Below the pieces are notes generated by a model. That model had not been told where the DNA came from and made no database searches. It saw only the letters and a program-made list of their open reading frames with translations. This document shows positions 1 through 12,976 of a stretch of 64,000 nt of DNA, piece by piece (position 1 is the stretch's first letter; every line of letters starts with the position of its first letter). This DNA is from Macquaria australasica (Eukaryota > Chordata > Actinopteri > Centrarchiformes > Percichthyidae): assembly GCA_005408345.1 (NCBI GenBank), contig SEMN01000133.1, positions 744,001-808,000 of the forward strand, in the 5' to 3' direction. A program made the position numbers and the translations under genes.

Positions 1-103
1 CTTACTTTGAGAAATATAAACACGTTTTTCTGCAAAACGGTACAAATAAACTACAGGCTACAATTGCCAAAATCTTGTTTTGAATCAGGAACTGAAGAGG
101 TCA

Positions 104-238
104 AAACTCCAGCAATATTATAATATAAAAAAATGTTCATTGCAATGTGTTGTATGATGACCCTGATGAAGGCCACAAGCCAAAACCAGTGGTCTCACAA
201 TAAAGTTGTTCTTTATACTACAAGTGTTGCTGGAGTTT
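104..238. repeat. short inverted-repeat-bounded segment
   Basis: A 12-bp perfect inverted repeat (AAACTCCAGCAA at 104-115, its reverse complement at 227-238) brackets about 111 bp containing AATAAA near 199-204. The layout resembles a small foldback or the 3' tail of a retroposon. The family is not recognised. Confidence 0.3.
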
Positions 239-1124
239 AGATTTCTTCAGACGTTTTCCCTTGTCCATGCACCTTGGAAGCAAGTGAAGTTGTACCAGAA
301 ATCCATTCTTTGAATCAGGAACTATCTGATCAAACAATAAGTAAACAAGAGACCAGCTTTCAGTTTTTGACACTCGCTCCTACAGACACATTTTGGTCAA
401 GACCAAAGAAGCATTCAGGTTTGATACCCAGCCCTATATATAATTCAAAAAGTTTCCTCGGGTTACTGGTAGGAAACTCAACATCTTGTCAGGACAGTTG
501 ACTAAGATGAACATACTCTTTGTTACTATGTCAAAAATTTGCTGAGGATTGTTTTGTTATAGCAAAAACAAAGACATTAAAGCTCATTCATCTGGTTTTC
601 AGGCAGAGCATAAGTACCTGGTTAATGATCCCTCAGTTAGCTTTGAATCATTATGAAGACGTAATAAATCCAGACCTTAGAACAGTACGTACCTGTAGAA
701 GAGCAAGTCATATCATTTCATCACATCAGCAGTGTTCATTTTTAAATATTAGATTAAAGCTGAATCCTGCGCCCGGCCGGATTTGTAATTGAGCCAAGGC
801 TCAGCCATATATTAAACATGAGGCATAAAACAGCCATTTAGACTCAGTGGATGGCTGTAACACCCATAGCAAATCATCTCATCTCAGTCGTAATCAATAT
901 CAAGCTCGAGGTGAATATTTCTTGTTTAGTGTTAACACACCCTGCAGTGCTTCATGGACCCCTGCCGAATCCCAAGGTCAGGGACTGTGAAGGGGTCTTG
1001 TGTACTTTCTTTGATGTGTCTGAGTAAAGTTGGCACTGCCTGTAAACAGAGGCTCCTTATGAAGGCTTATTAATCTATCCAGCATAGCGTGTTATTCTCC
1101 GTCAGCCATCCCACAGCTCTCTGG

Positions 1125-1147
1125 ACACACACACACACACACACACA
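1125..1147. repeat. (AC)n microsatellite
   Basis: A run of about 11 AC dinucleotides, followed by a few imperfect ACAG units. Confidence 0.9.
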
Positions 1148-1699
1148 GACACAGACATATCTCGAGTTCATCCCCATTCCTGTATGTAACAGATTAATTA
1201 ATACAGGGAATTTTCATCTCCTGCCAGCTCTGGCCGAGAGAAATAGAGCGAGGCAGAGAGAAAGGAAAGTGAGAGAGAGCATGCCAGAGCTGTTAATTAG
1301 CAGTGCAGTGGAGATAGGGCAGATGACACAGGGCTCCGTGTCTCAAACAGCCATTCACTCAGTCAACATGACACTAATGGCAGTGGCCCTCCTCCTCTCG
1401 GCGCTCTTCTGTCCAGTCACACTCAGAAAAAGCGGCTGCAGCGTTTAGTTGTGACACTAGAGGGAAGTATGCAGCAGTGAATCTCACTGGTGTTATTGTA
1501 AGCAAGTTCAATATACAGCAAAAGGATCACAGCCTAATGCAACCTTGCAGTTTCTCTGGTGTTCTTGAAAATTGATAATATAAATGGAAGAATGTAACCA
1601 GAACCAGAATTGAATTTCTGTGCAATGCTTTATAAATTTACATACTGACAAGTCAGAGCAAAATTTATAAAGCATGCACAGTGCAAGATGTACTGTATG

Positions 1700-1922
1700 G
1701 TAACACTTAACCCCCACATTTATCATTTATAAGCAGTATATAAACATTTAATAGAGAGTTTATAACACATTCTCATGTAATTGTAAGCACATATAAGGTC
1801 TTTTTAAGTGTTTACTGATGTAGTTGCCTGTGAAGCATCCCTAACTGTATGATAATGAATGACAATATAACAGTTATATAATATATGTGTCTTCATAGGA
1901 GAAGGTTGAAGTTAAGTGTTAC
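1700..1922. mobile_element. small MITE with 12-bp terminal inverted repeats
   Basis: GTAACACTTAAC at 1700-1711 is the exact reverse complement of 1911-1922. The interior is AT-rich and non-coding. Flanking 8-mers TACTGTAT (1691-1698) and TACTGTAC (1923-1930) differ at one base and look like a decayed 8-bp target-site duplication, as produced by hAT-type transposases. One extra G lies between the left flank and the inverted repeat, so the exact boundary is uncertain. Confidence 0.6.
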
Positions 1923-3221
1923 TACTGTACATACTCTATCTAGTTCGTTACATATGACTCTGTCTATATGACTTTAACTATCAGTATCGCATGCACTGAA
2001 TCACAGTGATGTTTATGTTTTTATTTTCTTCCTTTATTACCAGCAGAAATTCCCATTCCCCTGCATTTCCAATTAAAGCAATACCACTTTAGTCAAAACA
2101 TTTCCATCAGGGAAATTACGTATAAATCTGCTCAAAAGAGCAGCTAAATAAAAGTTCAGTGTCTCACTTTTAAGGAAAATTAAATATGAAATGAATAGAC
2201 ATAAAGATAAAGTCTGTAGAATGACTAAACTGGCTTTGCAGTGTGACGTCTCATTTTGTGTTTTTCAAAACCTGATTGGACAATGAAATGTGATTGCATT
2301 GTTTTGTACAGAGCCATGTTTCATCCAACAAACAATATTGCTCCTAATGAAGGCTGCTCGACAGCTGTAATGGTTCTGAACAAAAGTAACAGCTTGTGCT
2401 GTCAAAGAGCTATTGAATATTTGTTTTGCCTTTGTACACATTTGCTCAATAAATGAACTCTGCCCACTTCTTTTGTCTGGGGAAATATCCAGGGTTGGGG
2501 TTCAATTTGAGTTATTTTTGGGGAAGTAAACAAAAATCTATGAGAAACGATGAAATCTATTTGACATCATAAGGTCTTTGTGGTCAGTTTAATACTAAAT
2601 ACAGTAAATAATTGACAAAACAATGTCATTATATGCGCTAACTGCTGCTGTAGTTAACATTTTTAATTGGGTGTAAAGCCATTTGACCCTGCAATCAGCC
2701 TAACAATCATGGAGCCAAAATGAAAATCACGACACAAGGGGGGTTTCTCCTTAGAAACAACTACTGCTGTACACAACTGCCAAATTCACTCTCTCAGTCA
2801 CATGGTGTTTGTCTCTTCTGGAATGCTTTTCAGTGCTTTTAATTCCCAGCTCTTTCTGTATTCCAATACTGTCTTCACAAAGGGGCCATGTGATTGCCTC
2901 TTGATTAATTTAGCTGAGCACTTTCATATTGGATCTTTAAATGCTTATCTGTGTTAGCGCGATTACATGCTTCATTATGTAAGTAATAGTTTTCCACTGT
3001 GGTCGTTAATGTGTGGATGTTTATTCCACACTCTGGTTCATGTTCGGGTTGCGCGCTCCCCCAAAGGCTTCATTCCTCGTCTTTTAATTTTTGAGGTTGT
3101 CCTTGCTCTGTTGCTAAGGTAACGTGAAGAATACTGGGAGCTGTGCGGGGCTTTCAGTTATCAATTAAAGCCAAGGACAGCGCCACACTGACTGCATGTT
3201 GGCGCACATGGCAATTGGATG

Positions 3222-3247
3222 GTTTGTGTGTGTGTATGTGTGTGTAT
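3222..3247. repeat. (GT)n-rich imperfect microsatellite
   Basis: An imperfect TG/TATG run. It produces spurious Cys/Val-rich ORFs on both strands. Confidence 0.7.
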
Positions 3248-4877
3248 GAGTGAGCTGAAAGTGCGTATACATTGCATTCATGTATTTTTTTTTTTTCCAG
3301 TGTGGGTGTTGGTGTGCCTGGGCTGCACATGTGGATATAAGTGTGTGTGTGTGCCTGTTCCCAGACATATTGCAGTTAGAAATAAAGCAGGCTTCTCCTC
3401 TTACCCCTGTGCTGTCACTCAAATCTCTAATTGGCCCGGAGTCTCTTGAACACAGCTCTTTGAGCGTGATTGTACTGTTTTCTTCTCTCTGCTGTTTTCT
3501 CTCCACCCTTTGGCTCCGTTGGCTGGCTGGCAGGCAGGAAGGCACCGGCTCACCTATTGTACCAGCCCCGGGAACACAGCTATGGGCTAAATCAGTGCAG
3601 AATGTAAAACACAGATGGCCATTGACTCACAAATGGGTTCATGGAAAATGAGAGAGTCTCCTGTGTCAAATTCTGCAGAGTCCACTCTGGAGCACTGGCT
3701 TTTTTTTTTTTTCCAGCTCTCCCTCTTTATTCCTCTGCCTCATCTGTCAGTCCAGCCTCCTCTCCTTTCTCTCCTGCTAGTTCTACTCTCCCAAACTCTC
3801 CTTTCTCGCACAACACACACACTCCTCTCCCTCTCTCTTGCGCTCTGTCCCTCACTCTTTCTCCATCTGGGCCTCCCTTTCTCTTTTGTCGCCTCAAGCT
3901 CCTAGTCAGGGTTAATTAGCATTGAGTTGAGCTGTGTTTAATGGTTAATGTGGTGTCTTCCTGCAGATTCAGCATCTATCCACGCAGGCTGCCAAGCAAT
4001 CGTATTAAGACTGGTGGCCTCGCCTACCTGCATACCTGCCTACCTGCTAGCTTTGCGTGTCTGTCACTTCGCCTACCTGCAGGGGATTTAGACCACATGC
4101 CCAAACCAGCATGTACATCTCCCCCAATTTCTCTTTCTCTCCGGGATGCCAGATATAGAGTGAGTGGGAAGGAGCAGTGGAGAGACATAGAGAGCGAGAG
4201 GTAGTACCATATAATAAGAAACAGGTGAGAGAGAGGGAGATGGGAAAGATGAGAGCCGCAGTATGCGGGGAGAGGAAGTGAGAAAGACAATGTGATAGAT
4301 CTGACAGGGACCGGGGCGAGATTGAATGCGGAGGGGGAGAGATGAGAGATGGGGGAAAGAGCGAGAGGGCAAAGCAGAGGAAGTGCTGCCAGTACCTGTT
4401 ATTCTGCTTTCTCTGCGTGGAGAAAGAGCAGGACTTCCATTGCTATGCCACACCACACGGCAGCCAGAGAGCAGGCTGAAGTGGAGGGGTGTGGATGTGA
4501 AATTTTAATCACCTCTCTCTGTTTGTAATTTTAGTAGCCCCTCAATCAAAATCAAAAGCATTGCCAGCACTTTCAAGAGCGATACTTTGGCAGAGTACCG
4601 CGCTGCCTATTTAAAATAGAATCTTGCAACCAGAGTACAGTGCAATACAGAAATGTGCATATGTGTCTGTATATGTACAATTACATGCATTCTAATATAA
4701 CCTATATTCAATGTACGTACGTTGTTTATCTTGCCCATGTTTTGCTTGTATCTAAAGCTCTGACAGCACATGCATAAGGACAAACATGCACACAACCAGT
4801 GTGGGGGTTCAAAAGGTAGTGATTTATAGCGACATAAATTTGGTGGCGTTTTGTTGGGGGGTTTTTTCTCTTCTCTG

Positions 4878-4925
4878 GGCCTTTTTCACTATTTTCTGAT
4901 TTTATAGACTAAACGATTAATCGAT
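4878..4925 (-). repeat. fragment of a MITE family (same as 35553-35880 and 48800-48925)
   Basis: Read on the minus strand, the segment gives the ATCGATTAATCGTTTAGTC-type sequence followed by an AAAATAGTGAAAAA-like sequence. It is the same family as the longer copies at 35553 and 48800. I recognise this from memory of a very common fish MITE; no ends or target duplication are preserved. Confidence 0.5.
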
Positions 4926-6059
4926 AGCCAAAAAAGCAAAACGCAAATCCAGGAAACAAACACAGAGAATAGAAGCAGTCTACTGGATTTGGACTACTCT
5001 GTATTAGGCAAAGCTCTAGTCTTGTTTGTTTCTAAGTTGTGTTGTTTTGCACTAGTTTAAAAAAAGATATTTGGTGGTGGCAGTGTGGTGTTAAAGGCAG
5101 CAATCTGTCAATAAAAGTGGCTATAAATAATGCAGGTTTCAGAACACTCAAAGACTTTTTTTCTGAGGAAGGAAAATTCAACATGCTCATCAGCTCTTAA
5201 AGATTCACTGCAATTTGGGGAGAAAAACTGAATGTAAACAAAAACATATTCATTATATAGGGTACCTTAATGATGGGCACACACTGCAGGGATTAAGCCT
5301 GTTATTAACCCCCGACTAACTTTAGATTCGGGCTGAATTTCTGCTCCTTCACTTCACAGCAAAACAAACAAAATATATCCAGCCATCTAAGGGTCCATAT
5401 TCTTTTTTTTTTCCTTCTTGCTGTCGGTTCAAAGTAGAATTGTACAAAATAACACTGCCTTTATCTCATTGTCAACATTTTGAGGACCGTCTTGTCAATG
5501 GACAAAACCGATCGGGGGCTCCGTATTCATGTTCAGCTGATGATCAAACTGTAAAGTGTGAGCACAGAAGTTGTTTTGATAGATATGGTGAATAAATAGT
5601 GTAGTGTGACTTAACGCAGCATACAAGATTAATAAAATCGCACAGTCTCTGTCCAGCTTTAGATTGTATAAATATCTTATTGTTGACATTGAATTACGTG
5701 TTTTCTTTTTACTTTAAAAGATTAATACTTAATTGATCCTTGAGGGCAAATGCAGCCAATAAATAGTATATGACAAAATCAGTCAGCTGGAAGGCCAGGT
5801 CATATAAAGGTGCATGACTGCAGTATGGCCCGTCAAAACAACGACAGCGTGCAGTCCTGACATCATGTGCTCTGAACAAAATGTGAGTGTTAGTCCACCA
5901 ACAATGCCCCCAGGTTTAATTATACATGTACATACATAAGGATCTTAACAACGGAGTCACGCTTCAGCAAGCTTGTAAAAAATGGGACTTACACAACTGC
6001 TTCAGGACATGTCAAAGTGTGTTGCAGTATAACAGATTATGAAATGATGCTGAATTTAA

Positions 6060-6227
<168 letters not shown>

Positions 6228-7549
6228 TGACCTGTACAGGGGCTGTCACGGAAGATGCTCTCCTGACATCCATTTATTCCGCAGTTTAACTGTTTGTTTT
6301 TTTTCCAAGCGATCAAAAAAACACAGGATTTGTACTGTACTACCATTTATGATTACTCAAAATTAGGGTGCAGTAATTTACTTTGTCTAGTCATGACATT
6401 GGTACAGAAACACTGACAACTTTGAACATAGAAACACAATTAAAACTGAAGCATTGCATTTCTGTAGGCAAAACTATGTTTTTAGATCAAGTTTACAGGG
6501 AAAACTTGGAGCAACACAGCTCATCTCTCTGCTGCATTTGACATTTCTCATCTTGATGAAGCCAGATCTCATTCATAACATCCCAGGTGCGCTCTGCACC
6601 CACTGTCTGCCACCTGCAGCCCTGCCACCCGGCCTACCCGTCTGTCCATCCCTCCCTTCCCACGGTCAGCGTTACCACTGACAACAGTTGCCACGTCAAT
6701 CATTTTCCTAACGAGGCTCCTCAAGGTCACCCCGGCGCTAACGACACTCCGGTCCACATAGTAACAGACGACTGTTAATTGCCATGCACTCTACCTCTCA
6801 GAGCACGACTGATCACATTAATATGTTTATTTGTTGCTGTCGAGGACCTCCTCGACTCAGTGACTGGCTGGCAGGATAAATCGCTCAGCGGTCATTATGA
6901 GTGGCGTAATGACTCACGCTCCCATTTTACCCTTTGATGCATTTTGACTGTTATGTGTTTGCATGGCGAGTTTTGAGATGTGGCATCCTCTGTTTAATGG
7001 TCTGAAAATATGAATCTTGCTGCTTTGCAGTTCAAGTTGCGCATGTATCTCATCAGCAGCATAGCGGTCCAGGAGATAACCCCACAGTTCATTGCATGCT
7101 TGCTGAAGCGCTGCAACATTTTTGGATCCATCTGCAAGTGGAAGCCTTTTTGGAAATTTTTATTTTGTTTTTATTTTCATTCAGGCTACACTTGTAAAAA
7201 ACAAGTTGTAGTAGTTGTTTTTTTATTACAGTTTATTAAGTTGGGTCTTGTGTGCAAAATTATAGTAATAATTCAGATTAAATACAAGACACATACAAGA
7301 AAAGGACTTACAGAGGCTACCACTGAACACACTCCTCCTATCACATCCATGCAGTGTTTATTACATAAAAGAGAAATCATGTCAAGTGCAGTCATCCAGT
7401 CAGTCATTTGGAAGGAATTCCTCACGAGGTCCATATCTAATTAGGAAAATGAATCTACCTTTAACATTAAACACCTCAGTGTTCCTGACAAGCGTAATGC
7501 ATTTAGTTAAAGCCTGTAAATAAATTATATTTCTCTTATTAGTCTTTCA

Positions 7550-7990
7550 GTGATTAAAACATAAGGACTTAGCTTCCTAATAGTGTATTAACTTAATGAC
7601 CCTTGTTTGTTATTAAGGCCTAATGATTTTTACAGGATCACGCAAGAGAAGAAGGGGTTAACCAAATATGCACATACAGTGCGCACACACGCTTTCCTAC
7701 TGGCACAATTAGGAGATAATGACATGCGCAAAACCTGCAAGTAATTCAGTTTGTCTTCACATCGAGCATTAATTAACAGAACCCAATTAAAACAGGCCAA
7801 GCCACACCAATTGGGCTCGCAAGGCAATTTGCATCCCAATCAATCTTTGAAATATTATGCAGATATTTTTCTGTCCCTACTCCCTATTAGAATAAACAAG
7901 GGGGAAACAAATGATGAATGGAATATTGTTGTGGAAAACAATCATGCGTAGACAAACAAACGGCGAGTATGAATACATTTACAAGTGCAT
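7550..7990. promoter_or_regulatory. possible conserved non-coding (enhancer-like) segment in the samd12 intron
   Basis: The stretch is complex and non-repetitive. It contains several homeodomain-type TTAATTA/TAATTA-like words, an octamer ATTTGCAT at 7827-7834, CAATCAATC and TTATGCAGAT. Density and complexity suggest a developmental enhancer. This is pattern-based inference only; conservation across fish would have to be measured. Confidence 0.25.
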
Positions 7991-8554
7991 GCAGGCGCAT
8001 GAATATCTGAGAATATCTATTTGTTCAGAGTGCTTGTCATACACTAGCTCTGACCCTTGAAAATTGGGAATGTGTGTGTGTTTGTGTGTGTATCCACATG
8101 AATAGGCCTGATTTTTGGTTTTCAGAACATTGGATTCTACAGACCATAGCGTGTCTTTGCTTTATTTTCTGTCCAATCCATCATAACAGAATACTCAACC
8201 CTCTTTTCGGCTGCCAGCGGTACTCAAACTCACTTGTCTTGGCAATGTAGTCATCCCTTCATAAAGTAGCAAATCAATAAACGGTCTCTATTCCAGATCA
8301 TAATTCAAACAGGCATTTGTGTCCTCCCTCCTTTGACATAAAACAGCAGCGAGGGAAATGCATTTTACTGCGTAACCGGGCCTGGTGCAACATTTTTAAC
8401 GTCGAATGACTTCAGTATGCAGCAGCTGCCTCCCTCCTAGGCTCCTGTAACCTCAGCCAAAGAAATCAATGTTTCCCATCCTCCCTCCAGCCTCCACTGC
8501 CAAGAAACCCTTTCCCTCCCTCAATCTTCACCTCCCACCCCCCACAGAGACAGC

Positions 8555-8725
8555 GGCGAATTTGACTTTAACACCCAGCTGCCATTAAAAATGCATTAAA
8601 GCATATTAAGGCATAATTAGATATTAGTCCCTAATCCGTCGTAATTACGAGGACGAAGCTCTTTTGGTGAGAGAGTAGCTTTGCAAGATGAATTAGTTAA
8701 ACACACAATTTCCGATACCTTAGAT
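8555..8725. promoter_or_regulatory. possible conserved non-coding segment
   Basis: A run of CATTAAA, GCATAATTAGATATTAGTCC and TAATTACGA words between C-rich flanks. It has no reading frame and no similarity to the repeats elsewhere in the window, and it resembles a homeobox-bound enhancer core. Inference only. Confidence 0.2.
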
Positions 8726-10670
8726 GTAGTCGCCGCAAAAGGTGTGATGACATAGGTAATCAAAAGCAAGAGGGTGGAAAAGGAAAGAAGGGTGAGTCAC
8801 TATTAAGTTATAATTTCTGTCAGAGAAGACCGTTACATCACATTGTGGAAATTCAGGGCCTCTCTAAAGACATACAAAGACAAAATCGGATGCAGCTGTA
8901 GAAGAGAGAGGGTTCTAGCTGAATTTGAGGGCGTAGTTACACTTTAAATATTTCTTCTGATGAAATAATATCAATAAATAGCTGGTATTTTGTAACTTGA
9001 AATAGCCTACAGCCACGGATGGATTATGAGACAACGGGTCCCTGGACGGAGACGTATAAAAGACACCCAGACTAAAAGAGACACAAAACAAAATTTGGAA
9101 ATTCTGTAGGTTGGATAAAAACAGACTGCAGTGTGAATTGGGACCTGACCATGCAGAGAATACTACTCCTACCATCCATCGGCTAGACTGTTTTTCCTCA
9201 CACAGGAATACTCGGATAAATGAATAACCAGCCTCATAATATCCACTGATGTATGGTGTCATAAGGCCTTACTCTGAATAATTAATAGCCTGTAATATTA
9301 GTGGTTTAATGAAGGGCGGCCTGTATCCAGCAGCTCGCACCATACCACTTCAGTTCTTCTAAAGTCTGTGTTCAACCCCCTCCGGTTGGCGGATTCATCA
9401 TCTCTCCGCTTTGAAAATAACAGCAGCCTGTGTAGCTCCGGCCGTGATCTCCTCGTCCACTGGAAGGTCTCACACTGGGAACAAAATGTATATTTGATGA
9501 GGCGCGGAAAAGGATGAAAGGTGACAAACGCTATCTTAAAACCAGAGCGAGGACACCCAGCAACAGGCCTAAACAGCGTTTGAGTGATGAGACGATGAAT
9601 TCTGAAGGCACCACAGATTGTTGTCATAAAAGTGCTGCTGTGCAACAGAGGAACAGGCATATAGTAAACGAAGTCAAAGGCACTAACATGGCTGCATATC
9701 AACTCGCGAGCCACAAAACCGCTCCACTGGTGGCTGTTGTTTTGTGTAATTTCCAAAAGGGAAATTTGAACAGCTCGCTGCTGATGAGCTGTTTGGGGGA
9801 CAATTTGATCCACAGACAGAAGGAATCGTGGTTAATGATGCCATTGGCAAGATGATTATATAGCAATGCGTAATATAAAATGAATTACTGTTCTGCCAAT
9901 TGTTTTGAAAATGCCGTCCTTGCTTTTCCATATGGAGAGTTTGGAAATTAATCTTCAGAGACTCTGAGTGACATGAAGTAGAGCAGTTATATAAAGAAAG
10001 TGTAGTTTGGCTCATTATACAATACATTCTTAGTCTCACTGGTATACTGATACTGATACTGTTGATGATGAACTAACAAGTACTACTATATTCTTCTTTT
10101 TATGTTATTCCCTTTATTTACTTTTGTAATCACATAAAGAAAGAAGAAAAGCCTTGACCTGGCAAAAAAAAGAGGAAAATTGGAGTTCTGATATTCAAGT
10201 CATTACAGCTCATGTCCCCAGTGAGCCTGTTGTAATGATCATAGCAAAATTAGAGATTTACTCAAAGGCAACCTATCTCATCACCACTATGCCTTCATGT
10301 GATTACAGTCTCAATCACAGTAATCTTCTAGCACTGTGCTGAGTACGCCTCACTAGCCTTTCACCAGTACGATTCAGCAGTGGCACTCAAGCTAAGAAAA
10401 GACAAGAGAAGACCAGGCAGTGCCTCGGTGAAGCCTGTAAGCATGTGTGGAGTTTACTATAGGTTTTTGCAGTTTTAACTATCTGGTGCTGTTGCTGCTC
10501 ATTACCACACAGACACTGTAAATCAAGCTTTGTGTATCTTTCAAAACATACTAGATGATTGTCATGCAGGCAGTCATATCCTGTGTCCAAATTGCATTCA
10601 GAGCTCCAGCTACATGTGTTTGTTAAGCTTGTATATAGGCTGAGATATGTAATTATTTCATGACTTATGA

Positions 10671-11537
10671 TTAGGGCTAGATGATGTGGTTAAAATCAAC
10701 ATGTCCGCGAAAATTACTCAAATTATGCCACTTGAATAGTGTCGGCTTGGGCTGGGGGACTACACATTTTCAACAGAAAGCCTGCATTACAAAGTGGAGT
10801 TTGAATGATGGGTGGTTTAGCAGGCAGGGAGGATATAATACTGAATCTCATTATTGTTGGACTGGGATTTTTGGAGTTTAATCCATACTAGGAACTAACA
10901 GTCAGGATATCTCTTGCATTGATTTTCAGTCTTTCAATTTTATGGAAGTGCAAGACTTAATCGCTGGAGGTTCCTTTTAATAAGGACATGTTCCGATATT
11001 AATATATATCATGATATGGCAAATGTATGCAAAATCATATCAAACAGATGCTCCTAGAAATAAATTGTGTTCCACTGTTACCTATTACATGAGTCTTCGT
11101 ATGTGTACAAACAAAAACTTTAATAACTAATTTAGTTATTTTTCCAATTATATCTTACTTGAAAATGTATAAGGCAAGGCAACTTTATTTGTATAGCACC
11201 TGTCAGACTTGGAGGCAATTCAAAGTGCTTTACATAAGGCAAAAAAGGCATTAGAACAGCATTTAAAAACAAAATAAAAAGGAAAATAAAATCTATTAAA
11301 ATGGAATAAAATGACCAGAAATACACTGTAGTGCAGTCACAGTGATGTAATGAGATGCCCTAAATTCAATAAAGGGAATAAAAGTGCAGTAGAGAAACCC
11401 ACCAATCAAAGGCACTGGAGAACAGCAGATTTTGTAACGATAACATGAACAATAACATGATATGATCATAGCATGCCGATATAATTCTGCTTAAAGTTGA
11501 TAAAAGATAATATTGAATAATCTCCCAGCCATAGTTC
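10671..11537. mobile_element. degenerate MITE, interrupted by a retroposon-like tail
   Basis: The left end near 10672 (TTAGGGCTAGATGATGTGG) pairs imperfectly with the right end near 11520-11535 (CTCCCAGCCATAG). Words of the ATATCATGATATGGC type occur near both ends. This matches a fish MITE family remembered as having a TAGGGCTGGGCGATAT-type terminus. The part near 10990-11130 resembles 57690-57810. A separate repeat occupies about 11171-11243. Confidence 0.45.
11171..11243. repeat. LINE/SINE-tail-like fragment
   Basis: It contains AAGGCAACTTTATTTGTATA, then CAATTCAAAGTGCTTTACAT. I recognise this word order from very common fish retroposon 3' tails. It lies inside the 10671-11537 MITE, so it probably inserted later. 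Confidence 0.5.
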
Positions 11538-12784
11538 TTATTTCGCTGGTGAGTTCCATGTTATGTGATGTGTCAGCGGACAGTTAACACAGTCATCCGA
11601 AAGGCGGTGGCGCACAACAAGTGTGCGCATTAATTCTCTGTGATCTCCTTCGCCTGTGACAGGATGTTAGCTCTCTGAAATCACAGCCAGCAGTCCTTCC
11701 GTAATGACCACGGAAATTCAGAGTGGCCTGTTTAACTCGGGACAGCTAGTTAGCTCCACAGTGAACCTTACAGTGATTTCAGTCATTTATACTGAGTCCC
11801 AGTGAACCATCTACAGGTTGTTAGCTGTGGCTAACCAACAGAGGTGTGGTATAATGATCAGCAAACTGAAATAGATCAGTAGTGGTGAAATCAGCATGTG
11901 GCTACTGCTGCTGTGACAAGTGGAGGATTGAGGCGGCTTATTATCTGTGTGTGGGCGTGTGTTTGTTTCTCTCTCTCGCTGGCTGGCTGAACTAGTTTCA
12001 TTACTTAGACTGAACCCTGTTCTCTCTAGGATCATAACTGGCCTCCTCTCCTGCAGTCTGGAATAGAATTAGCATTGGATCACAGGTGCTTATTGGCTGC
12101 AGTAGCCTTTTGACTGCAGGGCTACAAGCAACTCTGACTGAAACAATCAGTCACCATTTATTTTAAGGACTCATATCACGGTGAATACCATGCAGTAAAG
12201 AATCTGCCCAGTGCATCTACAGTCTATGTTTTGTCGTCTTCAGCTGGTCGAATCCAACGCTGTTATCTCCCTTTTATTCTTGAGGGGGATCCTATCACAT
12301 ATGGCAGCAAAAAGTATACTAATACAGCACTCACATCACTTGTTATTCTGTGCTTGACAGAGTGTAGTGCAGGTTTGGAGTGCAGTTCGCCAGATGCAGC
12401 TCGGTGACATTCATCCCCAGAGGACACACATATGGGCACACAGCTGCGCGGGAGATTTGAGAAACATGTGTGACTGGTGTGGAAGATTTACCTGAGGAGC
12501 AGTAGTCATAGAATACATTCTTGCAGCGTATCACCAGCTTTCGGCACAGCTGCCACAACGTATCAGGGCTGAAAAGTGTGATTTTTGAAGTTGGAGGGAG
12601 AGGAGGGTTAATTTGCTGCCTTTGTACTCCTGTCTTTACCCATGCCTACCCCACACACAGCCATAATTAGCGTGGCGTTTTAGCTCCATGTGCAAAATGA
12701 AGTGGGCTCCTGCAGGATCAGTGCTTATTTGTGTATATGCGTGTGACCAGTTTGCACATGGTTTTATATCTGATGGATCTGTAC

Positions 12785-12820
12785 ATGTGTGTGTATGTGT
12801 ATGTGTATGTGTGTGTGTAC
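12785..12820. repeat. (GT)n/(GTAT) imperfect microsatellite
   Basis: GTGTGTATGTGTATGTG-type run. Confidence 0.85.
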
Positions 12821-12949
12821 AGATGCACTTTTAAGCTCCCATTCATCAAAGCCGTGGTTGACGTGCCAGGCTATAGCTGTAGATTAATCTGCTTCAGCCC
12901 AACACTGCTGCTCGCCCACCACTCATTAATCTAATTCCCAGGGACAATG

Positions 12950-12976
12950 TGTTTGTGCGTGTGTGTGTGTGTGTGT
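12950..12976. repeat. (GT)n microsatellite
   Basis: Nearly pure GT run with a single C interruption at its start. Confidence 0.85.

Noticed and set aside
3165..3919. Overlapping ORFs on both strands
   Set aside because: They arise from GT repeats, T runs and pyrimidine-rich sequence.
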